Origin: Pontederia crassipes
Lineage: Eukaryota > Streptophyta > Magnoliopsida > Commelinales > Pontederiaceae
DNA: 64,000 bases
NCBI GenBank assembly: GCA_030549335.1
Contig: JAUKPH010000018.1
Coordinates: forward strand, 1,550,001-1,614,000
Reading direction: 5' to 3'
Part shown: positions 26,201 to 39,005 of the stretch, one piece after another
Numbering within the stretch: position 1 is the first letter of the stretch
Layout of the letters: every line of letters starts with the position of its first letter
Translations under genes and position numbers: made by a program
Notes under the pieces: generated by a model
The model's input: the letters and a program-made list of their open reading frames with translations, nothing else
Told to the model about the DNA's origin: nothing
Database searches by the model: none

Positions 26201-26539
26201 GTCAATCCAAATGACGTACAAAAAGTTGTCAACACTGTGAAGAGGGCTCTCAAGGTGTACGGCACACCATCTTTCGAGCAAATGATCAGGAACTGCATGA
26301 GTCAAGATCTCTCATGGAAGGCAAGAAACCTTGCATATATATAATCTGTTGTATCGTTCATGTTGGTATTTGCAGCACATTGTGTTACTGTAACATGTCT
26401 GTCTGATTGATTTACCCTTCAGGGACCTGCGAAAAAATGGGAGCAATTTCTGTTGGGATTAGGAGCTGCAGGGAGTGAGCCAGGGAACAGTGGTGAGGAA
26501 ATAGCACCCCTTGCGATGGAGAATGTAGCTGCTCCCTAA
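23296..26539 (+). CDS. GBSS1: Granule-bound starch synthase I, copy A (frameshift in exon 4)
   Basis: GBSSI extends amylose from ADP-glucose on starch granules in plastids. Thirteen coding exons: 23296-23625, 23718-23798, 23869-23967, 24071-24159, 24532-24595, 24672-24772, 24867-24976, 25073-25316, 25390-25566, 25665-25856, 26027-26113, 26192-26320, 26423-26539. The layout and every exon length match copy B except the first exon and exon 4. Exon 1 encodes a transit peptide and the ADP-glucose motif KTGGLGDV (Lys94). Later exons give the GT5 catalytic domain, [21 protein letters not shown] and TTGGLADT, ending [15 protein letters not shown]. Exon 4 is 89 bp instead of 90: five A after 'ggag' where six are needed, shifting the frame between WGKTGEK and MYGPVTG. 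Unusual sites are a GC donor at 26321 and QKD, not QKG, in [10 protein letters not shown]. With the lost base the product would be about 606 aa. It is either a young pseudogene or a homopolymer sequencing error. Confidence 0.9.
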
Positions 26540-29500
26540 AAGAATAACAGCAATTGGTTTCTGCATTTTAGAAATGCTTCATCTGTCCAGTGCAGATGTA
26601 ATATTTATCTAGTGCTATATATGATACTATTGTGATCAATACTGAAATATATGTTATGTATAACTATAATAAGACTCACATGATACAATAGGTATATATA
26701 TATGGTCGACGAGTGTGTAATTTGTTCTTATATATCACATTTATGAATTGCAGAACTCTTCTTTTTTCGTTCTTGTGTAGTTTCTTTTCTGGAATCTTCG
26801 AAACAGATATAGTGGGAATAATGCCACTATATAGTGTTAAACAAATAAGATAATAGGAAGAATTGATTAGCCCATTTATATGTTGGTCATACATAATCAA
26901 TAACATTGTCATCCTCTAGCAACACCTTCAAAGATATCAAGAACGGGTGCACATTGGAACTTAATGCAAATACTTAATCTGTCAAATGAATCACATGTCA
27001 TAGTTTAAGAACGTACTGATTATTAAAGATCAAATAGAATTTTTTTTGTTACGAGTGCCTCAATATCATATATCAATTTCAAAAAAGGATATTTGACGAT
27101 TCATGTTTCTTTCATGGAGGGGAGTTTGACATCAATGGCAGTAGTGAATTTGTTTTAGAATTTTTGGCAGTGAAGAGAAAGTTAGATAACTTTTGGTGAT
27201 ATGTGGTATTTAATATTACACAGCACAAATAATTTAAGAATGCCTTCACTACAATTAGTCATCACTTGTGTTCAAGTTTATTTAGGTGTGCAATATTCAA
27301 CCGATGAGACATTTATTGGATTGTTTGAAAAATAGTTATAATGCATGAATGAGAAGTATCGAAATTTCGTAATCACCAATTGAGACACTAGAATGACTAA
27401 AGATACATAAAGTTTTCCTACAAATAAAGTATACATTCTACATATTGGGAAGAATGCAATTGCCCATTATTAATATTTATATGCACAAGAAAATTTAAAA
27501 AAGATTATAAGCTTTATGAATCAATTAGTGTGGATGGATTTGAACGTGGATGGCTTAAAAATATGTACAACATATGCAATAACGGGTGCCATTATATTTT
27601 AGAATATATTTACTGCAAGTTTGTATGCTACTTATGTATTTTTTGACGGATATATTAATGTAAACACATCATCGATAGATTTAGCGCTACAATGGAATAA
27701 AGCAATCACATATCATCGTGCAATTGAGGAATCATAGGATTTCCAAACCATGGAATTGATTGTTGCTTTATTAACAAATATGTATTTAGAGGATCACCAA
27801 AATAATTTTAATAAATTCCAAGGTGAAGTTATGGAGTCCATGGTCACAAATGGATGTAGAGTCTCCAAAGATAGTGACAAATCCTTTCACTCAATAAAAC
27901 CAATACAAAATGAGGACGAAGGGAAGAACATTGATGAGTTTACTCATCACCTAAATTTTGTATGGAGTTATTTAAGAAGTTTGAGCAATTTGGTAGTATG
28001 TTATTGTTAATAATACTTTGAATCATAGTCCAACTGAAAATTCATCTGGACCCAAACTCTAAAATAAAAGGAATCCAGTATGACATATTTTATTTATTTT
28101 CTTATCATGTTAACAATCGATTTATTTTATTATTACAAAATATGTAACTTATTTTTGAGATTAATATAGAGTTTCAATTGGTCTGTAATTTCTATCATTT
28201 ATAAAAGATAGTGCTTATATAAACTCCCTAAGGATTCAAAAAAAAAATTCTGATTTTGTAATCTTTTTTGATTTTTTTTCATCTAATAAAATTCTGTGTC
28301 ACCTTAAATTTCTCGAATTTTTTGTGATGTATAATTTCTCTCGTACAAAAATTCTAACCGTCGTCATATTCAAAATTACTTAAAGAATATGTTCTTTGTC
28401 GTTGGACCATAGATGGGAGATACAGAAAGAAAATTGTGATATATTATTGCCCTAAGAAAAATTAAGATGGCAAAGCAACATTTGGAGACTATGAAATTTT
28501 GGTTTGCTTTCAAGTAAAACTTATAAGTTTAGAAAACCAACTAATGATGAAGTTCTAAAGAAATTTGAGGCCTTCAGCATAACGGATGCGGTGGAAGATG
28601 TGTATCAACCAATCGGTTCTGAAGTCTTTTAACATCTACTAGTCAACCAATTGATTTTGATGTTTTTTTTTAACTTCATCACCTTGCATGAAACATAACT
28701 TTTTTGTGCATGATCTTTAGTCATGGCTAATGGTAGACTAAGGAATGTGAGCCAAATTAAATTTGGTGCTGAAAATTTTCTATTGCAAAATGTTTCCTAA
28801 AAGAAGAGATATTGCGGATGTGGAAATGCAAAACATGAGAAAAGAAATTGTCCAATCATCACGAGTAGAGTCAAGATAAAATGTTAAGGGAGCCAAAATA
28901 AAGCATTCGATAGTTGTGTGAAAAATCGTCAAAGAAACGATAAAAAAATTAATAAATGCCACCATCCAAGCACGAATACCTTCGTTATAGTGTACAATAA
29001 AATCATATCAAAAGAAGTATTCTTTTAAGAAAAATAAATAATGGTATATACTTAATATATTTCGAAGCTACACCCCCAAGTAGTATAATACAAAAAATAC
29101 AAAAGAATTAATACGAACTAAAGAATAAATAAAAAAATTCTTCTTTACCATTATCATTTTAATTTTTTTTATATTTTTTTCATGCCTTATAAATTAAATT
29201 TTATGTTAAAACATACATTATGAATGAAAAACAAAGTTAATTAAGCATGTTTGATCATCAATTAAATTTATTAATCATTACTTGAAAGGACACAAAATTA
29301 TGGTTATATAATTTTTTAATGTATATAGATATTATGATGTAAATATTAGTAAATAAATTTTTAGGTGCTTTTTTTAAAAAAAAAACTAGAGTCTTTTAGG
29401 AGCTTCCAAGAACACTATCTAGTCCATTTGATACCTTATAGTGTTATAAAACTAAGCCCAAGCACCGAGGCCCAATCCTTTTTTTTTTTGGAAAGTTTTT

Positions 29501-32500
29501 AATTCAAAATATATTCAGGTTGGATTGGTCAAGTTGTAAAAAACTCAATTTACTTGGAGGGCTGAGTCCAACTTCAAAATAATTCAGATTCGATTTCGAT
29601 CTTATTATTTAATATTATAATCATTATTATAAATTTATCTTTAATATATGCTCTCGTGGGCCAACCCATCATTGGGCCGAGTGCACATACACGCGTAGAG
29701 TGCAATTTCCGAAATTGCGTGCTTGTGCATTTTTTTGCACCTTTTTTTTTAACAAAAATCTCCGGAGTAGATGAGGGCGAAAATCTCCGGCGGAGTATCA
29801 TTTAAAAAAACGTTCAAAAGAAAGGTTCTATTATGATTAGCTAGTAAATCAGCCACAGAATTACATTGTGCATCTTGGTCTTTTACTATGCAGAAGAATT
29901 TGCAATTCTCTTGGGTTGCGTTTGAATGTCATAAAAGTTACTTCACGCGTAGTAGATGCAAGTCGAGGATATGACATTAAAATTAATTGACTAGAGAAAA
30001 AAATTGTTGTGCGATCCAAATGGGTGTCCTCGACGAGAATTCAAATCCTCTCGAGTCCTTACTAATAATGTTGTTTAACACGATTTATCCAAGTTCTGCT
30101 ACGCAAACGCAGCACACTCTAACAAAGAGGTGGCGAGATGCCCGTCCTATTTCGTGATGCCGTTGCACTTGGACGATATTTTTTGTCATGTTCGGTAGTT
30201 TGAATTTTGATTACGTGACTTATATGTGAATGAGATCTAAGAATCAAGATAATTTAATTGAATAGTAATAAAATATGGAAGTGATCATAAGTTTATACGT
30301 AATTATCTTTTCATCTATCAAGATGCATTTTAAATTTATGCAGGTCGAAAGTTAAAAGCGAACAATATTGGGAGTATCAGAGCCAACCTCGCGTACTTAC
30401 TTAAATCGTGTGAGAAACACGAGTCATGTTCAAATACGGATCACTTAATAAGAACGTTAAACTCTTTAAGAGAGAAAGATTGTAACAATATTAAGGTGTC
30501 AGTAATAAAATAATTTGATTGAATAATCACACATGAGTAAAATATTGAGATGGTAATAAATTTATATATAACTATTCTCTTCACTATTTTTAAATTCGTG
30601 AGAGTCAAAAGTTCAAAATGAATAATATTTTAACTGAATCAGAGGTGTGGTGTTACATGATAAGTTCAAAATATTTTGATAATACCTCTATTTTATAATA
30701 CATGAATAAACTATTTTTTAATTTTAATTTTGGACTACACAATTTTAATTTTTTTCGGTAGTATGCCATGTCACACTTTCTTGGTACAAAATACACGTGG
30801 GAATTATTATATACTAATGTTATATTGCTCTTCTACTATGTTTCCTTTTGATTTTATATGTGGGCTTTCGGTCCACGATGTAACAGTGCTGACGATGGAG
30901 TTGGGCTACACAAGTACCAAGTGCTCCATATTTCGCAGCATTGCCCAATCCACATGGCATGTGTCTCACGAGAGCTGCCGAAGAGTGTTTTCTGAAGGGA
31001 TCGCTTACCTTTTTTTTTTTTTATGATTGTTGTTTGGTAAAAAATTGGTAGATGTTTTTCTTAAAAAAATTGTATAGTCCACGGTGTTTTTTTTTGCTTT
31101 TCCTTAAAATTTGTCCACCTCATCTTTTGACGGCAATACCTTTTTTCTTTTTCAAAGATACTTTTCTAAATCGCTCCCCCAAATGCAGCCTGTATAATAT
31201 GGGCTCGACTCACAGCATTGGTGCACTATGCATGGGCCCAAGAGGTATATAAATAGTAATATTCGATTATAGAAAATAATAACAACATGTTTTCGATTTT
31301 TCTGAATAATTTTATATTTATGTGTGACATAAATGTGTTTATTATTATGAATTTTGTATGATTTTTATGACATGACAAAACTATTATGAGATATTAGATT
31401 TTTTTTTTATTTACGAACCATTATCATGTTAGAGAATTGTGAATAGTATTTTTTTTTTTGCAAGTTAAAAGAAATTATGGTTATGCACACTGTCGTCAAG
31501 TTCGAGTGTTTGTAAACTCATTCTTTGTCTCATAAATTCGTATCATCGAATGGATTCGTTAATTTATGTCTATGTGTTTATATGAATTTTTATATTATGC
31601 CATATGTGAAATGAGGATATTTGATATTTATGTAAATTATTATGTTACATTTTTCTTCTAAGAATCAATGAAATATACTTATTAAACTCAATACAAAATA
31701 AGTATTTTTGTGAGTTATTATGTCTTTTTTCTGTCTCTTTTAAGTGATGGATTTATATGAAAGTGAAGTTTTTTTTATTATTCGTCATGCACTGTTAGAA
31801 AGTTTTTTTTGAATAAAATTTTGAAAATTGTATGATACATAAATTATGCATATTAATGTTATTTATTCATATAAATCATGATATTTGTAATTCATTACAT
31901 GTGAAATTTATTCACATATATTATTACATAAGAAGTGTAGTATGTCATACTTAAATTAAATTTTCATGCAAATGATCATATGATATGAATTGTCTTACTT
32001 ATATAAATTGACATGATAATTAAAATCTACACATCACTTAATTTATTATGTGAATTGGACTATATGTCATAAAATTATTTTTCTTTACGAAGAAATATGT
32101 GAAAATCATGCTACTTGTTAACCGTAATATGTATTTGTGAAGATATATAATTAATTTACATAGTTATGTCAAATCATATACAGAATGCATGCTCACCGTA
32201 CTTCTGTATGAAAGAATATATAAAGCGGGTAATAAATATTTTTTCCATGTTCTTTTAACATTATAATAGGAGTCACACCATAATACAAAAATTATTTCAT
32301 AATTTTGTTCCATTTTTATCAATTCCAAATATAAAATGCTCATCACTTCAATCCATTTGTATTAATATTATTAATCACATCAAGCCAATCAATCTGGCCC
32401 GATTAGTGCGAACAGTCTATTATGTTTTTGTTTGATTTGAAACTTTGAGTTATATTTTGATATATATGAATCGGTAAGAACTAATAAGGTTTAAAATTGA

Positions 32501-32535
32501 TTCAACTTTAAAATTTGGAAACAACATAAATATTT
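26540..32535. other. Intergenic DNA between the GBSSI copies
   Basis: About 6 kb of AT-rich DNA. 26540-26700 is probably the 3' UTR of copy A. No gene is convincing. 30200-30660 holds two diverged copies of a roughly 150-bp block (taatttaattgaatagtaataaaat / taatttgattgaataatcacaca). 30990-31180 is T-rich. A possible retroelement or transposase fragment at 27118-28900 is listed separately. Confidence 0.5.
27118..28900 (+). pseudogene. Possible decayed transposable-element coding remnant
   Basis: Short plus-strand frames broken by stops include an 86-codon one at 27750-28010 and, near 28809-28862, a stretch translating to KRYCGCGNAKHEKRNCP. That resembles a zinc knuckle (C-x4-H-x4-C is intact, but the first spacing is one residue short). 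Such knuckles occur in gag proteins and in Mutator-like transposases. No reverse transcriptase, protease or DDE motif was found nearby, so the family cannot be assigned. Confidence 0.25.
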
Positions 32536-32910
32536 TATAAAAAAGGTAGACTATAAAGAAAAAGGAATAATGAAGAAAGAAAGGAAATAAAATAAAAAGT
32601 AAAAATAATTAATGTGGGCAGGACAAAAATAAAGAAAGAATACGTAGAATTGAATAATAACAAGAAGAAAGAGGAAAATATAGGAATATAGTAAATGAGA
32701 TAAAACATATTTTGGGATGGTAATAAAAGAGGGAGAATAAAGAAAATAATAAAGGGTGAAATGAAAGAAGAAAAAATATTAAGGAAAGGAAGAAGAGAGG
32801 AAACTAATAAATATGACAGGGGTACATTAAATGAGAAACCGAAGTAACAAAAAAAGGGTGAAAGGAATGTAATAATATAAATGAGGGAAGAAAAAAGAGT
32901 AAATAATTTC
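32536..32910. repeat. Purine-rich strand-asymmetric tract
   Basis: About 375 bp in which the plus strand is overwhelmingly A and G (runs such as aagaagaaagaggaaaatat and gaaaggaagaagagaggaaa), ending about 250 bp upstream of the GC-rich promoter of GBSSI copy B. There is no simple period and no coding capacity. Confidence 0.7.
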
Positions 32911-33163
32911 TAAAGACTTATTTAAAAAAAACAATTGTTATAATGATAGTATTCTTCGGTAAAAAAAAACAACCGTTTATTTTATTTATAATCAAGATTC
33001 AAAAGTATATACTTTTAAAAAATGATAAATAATATTATTTTTTTATTAAAAAAGTAATTTAATAGTTCATTATGAAAAAAAGTCTCAACTAAATTATTCG
33101 CATTTATTATTTGCCACAGAATAAAAAAAATCCGCCAACCTTTTTTTTGTCCTTTTCTCTTCG

Positions 33164-33650
33164 TTGGTTTACGATCTCAAAAATTATTCTGGACGCATGC
33201 AGACGGCGGAGCCCTCATGGGGGCAAATCCGTCATTTAAGAACCAGCCGCTCCTTCCCCCGCCGTTGCTTCCCCTCCCCCCTCCGTCAGTCTTACCCGAC
33301 ACCCCGCCGTGACGTGGCTGCATCCTGCGGCGGTCCTTCGTCCGGCTCCCTTTGCGCGGGCTCCACGCTCAAAGTCCGCATATTCGTCCTTGTGGTGGTG
33401 GCGGTGGTGGCATCTCTTCCCCGCTCCGGCCCCTGCGGGGTGGGAAATGGGGACCCACTGCGGGCCCTCGAAGCGCGAGGCTCTCGTGAACCCGCCACTA
33501 CCGTGCGGCCACGTGCGGTGAGAGCGGCTACAAATAGCAAGCGCAAAAGAGGAGAGGCCCCTTCGAGCTCGGAGCGAAAGCGTGCGGACTGCGAGGGACA
33601 CTGAGAGTTCAGTGAGTTGCTGAGCTCTGACCGTCCAGCGCGAGATCCAG
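33164..33650 (+). promoter_or_regulatory. GC-rich promoter and 5' leader exon of GBSSI copy B
   Basis: A sharp GC-rich island follows kilobases of AT-rich DNA. It holds a G-box CACGTG at 33510-33515 and a TATA-like tacaaatag at about 33528, so transcription probably starts near 33560. The leader exon ends at 33650 (gatccag, then donor GTAACA). G-boxes are known in waxy promoters, but the role here is inferred. Open frames on both strands of this island are by-products of its base composition. Confidence 0.6.
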
Positions 33651-34847
33651 GTAACAGAGTGCACTGACCTTTTTAGCATGCGATCATGGATTCTGTTGCA
33701 TGATTGTTTGGATTCTGAGCCTTTCAAGGGAAAGATTATCTTGGAGGAGTTCCTTTTTGGTGCCTTGAATACGTATTTGATGGTTGGTTTCTGGTACCTG
33801 GATTTGTGTTGATCTGTTTGGATTCTGTGTGCGTGTGTCCATGAGGTTTGTTTTAAGTTCTGGTAGCATAAAAAAAATCAGCTTTTTAGGCTTTGCTGTA
33901 AATTCTCTAGGCTTTGTTTGCACTTCCTGCAGGTATTAGGGAGTCGAGTCCTTTGTGTGGTAGGTTTTAATTTCTTAATGTACTTTTTCCATGTTAGTAA
34001 TTCTCGAGCCACTAGAAGTTGGTTTTGCAGTCAAAGGCTTCTGCAGACAAAGTATGATCTGGTTACTATAACAATTAAATGGTTCATGGAAATTCCTATG
34101 TGGTTTTTGAGTTTCAATTGGAGCTTCAAAAGTATATTTTAGGTGCAGCTCTCTTAGAGAAGTTGATGAACAATATAATTGTTGAACTAAGATGCTCTTT
34201 ATTATTTGGTGGCAATCTTATCTGTTTAATTGAACTGGGTAATATAATCTTCTTGCATCTACTGCAGGAGTATGGTGCAGATGTACAAACCATGACTTGT
34301 GTTTGCTAATGTGCTTGCTCCACCAAAATTATCTGGAATTCCCCTAACAAAGACTAAAAAAGAATTGTTTAGAATCAGTATAATAACTCATTGGCAGTAA
34401 AATCTGCTGTAAACTCATTGATTCAAATTGTAAACTCTTCTTTTGATGTCTGTGAAGGGCTAAAGAGTTAAATAGTTGTGTGGTGAACTATGAGTCAGTT
34501 AGATGTCCGGAATATGAGCACAGCACACAGGATAACCTTTTCCACCTGTTAGATTCTTATCATATTGATGCATATTTAGTACTAGCAACATATTTCTTTC
34601 ATAATCTTGTTTACGAAGGAAATTAAAGAGAAAACTAGACTTTTCCTATGAAGATCAACACTGAATTGTGATTGTCTCTAATTGAACTGATTGATTACAT
34701 GGTTCTGGTATGTAATTTGAAAAAAAAATGGTATACAAACTAGAATTCTATTGAAAAGTTCAAATACTCATTTCTGGCTTCTTAATATTTTCTTAAAATA
34801 TAAAGCATTTATATACTGATACCAATGTAGTTTGTGCTCCATTTCAG
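33651..34847 (+). other. 5' leader intron of GBSSI copy B, 1197 bp
   Basis: The donor is GTAACA at 33651 and the acceptor atttcag ends at 34847, eight bases upstream of the first ATG (34855-34857). Waxy genes of grasses have a leader intron of about 1.1 kb at the same place. It is T-rich, with no open frame of note. Confidence 0.65.
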
Positions 34848-34854
34848 AGACAAT

Positions 34855-37800
34855 ATGTCAATGGCTGCTGTGACAGCATCACACTTCATTTCAAAAAGCT
34901 CTTGCACCAACAATGGAAGTGCTTTTGACTTGGAGCAAAGGACCTTCCAGAGAAAAAACATCCCATCCATACGGAGCCAAACAACTGCTTTTGAAGGCTT
35001 GAGATCTCGAAATGTCGTGGATTCACTTCGCTTGAAGACAAATGCAAAAGCAGCAACAAGACTTGGAAAGAAACATGTTACCCATGCCAACCAGAAACCA
35101 CAGAGTGTTGTCATATGTGGAAGTGGAATGACGATAATCTTAGTTTCTACTGAGGTGGGTCCATGGAGCAAAACTGGAGGACTGGGTGATGTCGTTGGAG
35201 GACTTCCACCAGCATTGGCAGTAAGTTTGCTTTTGCTCTGTTAGAACAGATCTGAGCTTTTACCAAATTTTATTACTTCGTTGGTGGAGAATTTTTTATC
35301 AATAATGTGTTGTAACTTGATCTTATTTAGAAAAATGGGCACAGAGTCATGACAATAGCACCACGTTATGACCAATATAAGGATACCTGGGATACCAATG
35401 TCCAAGTTGAGGTATTCTTATGATCTATGCAACACATTCCAGTATGCCGATAGATATATGTTTTTAGATCTAATTTTGTCATCTCTGGCATTACTGGTAG
35501 TTAAAAGTTGGAGATAAACTTGAAACAGTTCGATTCTTTCATTGCTATAAAAGAGGAGTTGATCGGGTATTTGTTGACCATCCCTGGTTTCTTGAGAAGG
35601 TGAATGAATGACCTCCTATTACATCTATCTTCATATTGTTCTCTTGTTCATAACTAACTTGAATGCCCTTTTGTTTAAGCAAGAATGAAAGCTTACTTTT
35701 GATTTACATGCCTTAGGTGTGGGGTAAAACTGGAGGCAAACTGTATGGTCCTCTCACTGGAACAGATTATGAAGACAACCAGTTAAGATTCAGTCTTTTT
35801 TGTAAGGTGGGTCTTGTTTTGCAACAAGATACTGAATGCAGCCATTCTTTTTCTGCTAAAACACCACTATTACTGAATTACTAGTTCTATCATCTCTTTA
35901 TGAAAGCTAGCAACTAGGTCCATCTTGTGAACTCCAGACTTCTTTGCTGTTTACTTAGATTGAACATCCACTTGAAACATTTACATTGATTCAAATAAGA
36001 TTTTCAGCGGTTGGCTATGCCCCTTCTCGAACAGCTGTTTTCGAAATTGAATCGGTTGAATTATTTCCATACTTGAAATCAGAGGACCAATTTTCCATGA
36101 ACTTGTAACTATTTACATTTTGCAACTTTGGTTCACAATGGATGTTATTCCATCAGGTTGGATAAGGTAAAGGGATTGATCTGTAGTGCTTTAACAGGTC
36201 AGTAGAACCATGCCAATTGTCCTATGATTGTACATACCAAATCACATGGGAAGGAATCTAGGAATTCTAACTATGAGGTTTGCCAATGACTGATATCATT
36301 AACTATTAACTCATACCTGCACCACTTGTATGTTGAGTTATTTTCACTCTCTTACCTTTTATTGTGTTATTTCGCGTGCAACATTTTTCTAACATTTTGT
36401 GCTTCTCATAACATTCACAAAAGATGCACAAAAATGATGTTATATTATGGTGTAGCTAGAAATCCCATAGAATTGACAAGCTAACATTAAATTTGTTTTT
36501 TAGTAAATCTCATTATAAGATTCAATTTGCTTGTTCTTCTAAAAGAAAACTTCATTTGCTGTACCTTTGACAGGCAGCTTTGGAAGCTCCAAGAGTCCTA
36601 AATCTCAACAACAGCAACTTTCACTCAGGACCATACGGTATGATATACTTTGTTTCACACCAGGTGCTTTTGCTGTCCAAATATGCATCTTATTTTCATC
36701 GTTAATTCCTTACCACACAGGAGAGGATGTTATTTTTGTTGCAAATGACTGGCACACTGCTCTTCTTCCATGCTATTTACAGACCGACTATCAAGCAAAT
36801 GGCATTTACATGAATGCCAAGGTATATCTTGTACTGTAATTTTGATCCTTTTATTCCCATTTTAATAACTATAAGACTATGTTTGCTTGTCATTAGGTGG
36901 TTTTCTGCATTCATAACATTGCCTACCAAGGTAGATTCGCGCCTTCAGATTTTGACCTGCTTAATCTCCCTGATCGATTCAGATCCTCCTTTGATTTTGT
37001 TGATGGGTAAGGACATCGAGTTTGTTTTTTTATTCAAATATGCTCTTCTTATTGATTGTTCATTTTGTCTTATTCACAAATCAAATTGCACATTAATGTT
37101 ACAGGTATGAGAAACCTGTTAAAGGAAGGAAAATAAATTGGATGAGGGCAGGAATAATAGAATCAAATAAGGTTGTTACTGTGAGCCCATATTATGCCCA
37201 AGAGCTTGTTTCGGGGCCAGAAAGGGGTGTAGAGTTGAATGAGGAACTGTCTGAAGCAAAACCCATTGGAATTGTGAATGGAATGGACACAATTGAATGG
37301 AACCCAGTAACGGACAAATATATTCCAGTCAATTTTGATGCGACGACTGTAAGAGTTTTCCAATTACCTCTCTTGATCTAAACTTAAGTTTTAATGACAC
37401 TCATGAAAGCAAATTCTAGGTAATGGATGCAAAGCCACTGAACAAAGAAGCTTTACAAGCTGAGGTTGGGTTGCCTGTGGATCCCACCATCCCTGTCATC
37501 GCCTTCATTGGTCGACTCGAGGAGCAGAAAGGATCAGATATTCTAGCTGCAGCAATTCCACAATTCATTGATGAAAATGTGCAAGTTATAGTGCTTGTAA
37601 GTATCAAAATGTGTATAATGCTGTCTGCATTTTTGCCAAAGACACAGGCATATCAATTTTCTGGCGATGAGTTGTGCACATCACTTAGTATGACAAAATT
37701 TAAATTTTGTGCATCTACAGGGGACAGGCAAGAAGAAGTTGGAACAACAACTGGCACTGCTAGAAGAACAGTTTCCAGATAAAGTTAGAGCCCATTTGAA

Positions 37801-39005
37801 ATTTAACGTTCCTCTGGCACACCTCCTCATGGCCGGAGCAGACCTTATTGCCATTCCAAGTAGATTTGAACCTTGTGGCCTCATTCAGCTTCAGGGCATG
37901 CAGTATGGGTTGGTAGGTTCCCACTATCCCTTTAAGTAATTTCCTTTTAATAAGTATATATCATTAAATCTTTTTGTCAAAATTGTCTCTTCTTTTTTAA
38001 TATTCTTAATATGGTGTTATGGAATTTTTCCTTTCTGACAAATTGCCTAGATTATCTTCATACTTTTTCCTCTATGACTTCGTAAATCTGAGGCTTCTAG
38101 GACCTAACAAAAAGAGAAGATATTTTTTACTAAGGTATTTAGTTGTAATAATCAATATGGTGGCAAGTGACTCATCTACCATACTATTTTTCTGAATTTA
38201 ATGTCTCTGCATTAGTTTTCTCTCTTGTTTGGCTTTATTATCACTTATTTGCCATAGGTTCTTCGAGCTTAAGGTAACAAATAATCTGTTTCTTATAATC
38301 TGAAGAATAAGAATGGATTTACTTTCTTATTGCTTATGTAAGTAAAGAGTTTGAGACTCCTTATGATCTTTTATAGCCGCCAATTTGTTCTACTACTGGC
38401 GGGCTTGCGGACACGGTGAAAGATGGTGTCACTGGATTTCATATCGGCCCATTCAGTGTCGAAGTATGGACATTCTTCTTTAATATTCGTTACTTTATGC
38501 TCCATTCAGTTTAATCATAATTCTACTCTTTAATATCTGACATCATTCCACTAAGATTCGAAACCCTCATCCGCTCCTTTCAGTGTGAAGTAGTCGATCC
38601 AGATGATGTGCAAAAAGTTGTTGATGGTGCCAAGAGGGCCCTTGAGGCCTATGGCACACCCACTTTTGCGGAGATGATACAAAACTGCATGGATCAAGAC
38701 CTCTCTTGGAAGGTGAGCACAAGAATGTGAAGTTACTGCAATCTGGTTCTGGCCAGATTTAGATACAAACAGGAACTTTCCAAGTTTCTTTTCATGCCCT
38801 TCCTTTTTTTCGCAAAATAGTACATGCAGATGCTATTGACCATGTCAGTTTCCTCAATTTCTCATCTGTATATTGCAACTTGTCTCAGGAACCCGCTCTG
38901 AAGTGGGAGGAATTGTTCCTCAGCCTGGAGGTTCCTGGCAGTGAACCTGGAATCGAGGGGGAGGAAATCGCTCCTCTTGCAAAGGAGAATGTGGCAACAC
39001 CCTGA
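34855..39005 (+). CDS. GBSS1: Granule-bound starch synthase I, copy B (intact)
   Basis: Thirteen coding exons: 34855-35220, 35331-35411, 35501-35599, 35717-35806, 36574-36637, 36721-36821, 36897-37006, 37105-37348, 37420-37596, 37721-37912, 38377-38463, 38584-38712, 38889-39005; 618 aa in one frame, all junctions GT-AG. The enzyme (ADP-glucose:glucan glucosyltransferase, GT5) makes amylose inside starch granules. Residues 1 to about 85 are a transit peptide (start [20 protein letters not shown] at 34861 resembles the usual family start). K106TGGLGDV is the ADP-glucose site. [26 protein letters not shown] and TTGGLADT mark the C-terminal Rossmann domain, and the tail [15 protein letters not shown] is typical of GBSSI. 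Intron 4 (35807-36573) is the longest. Copy A lies about 8.3 kb upstream in the same direction. Confidence 0.97.

Noticed and set aside
33164-33727. Long open frames on both strands (146 and 163 codons) before GBSSI copy B
   Set aside because: They overlap each other and the GBSSI leader exon. GC-rich composition lowers stop frequency, and the translations are low-complexity Arg/Ala/Ser/Pro.
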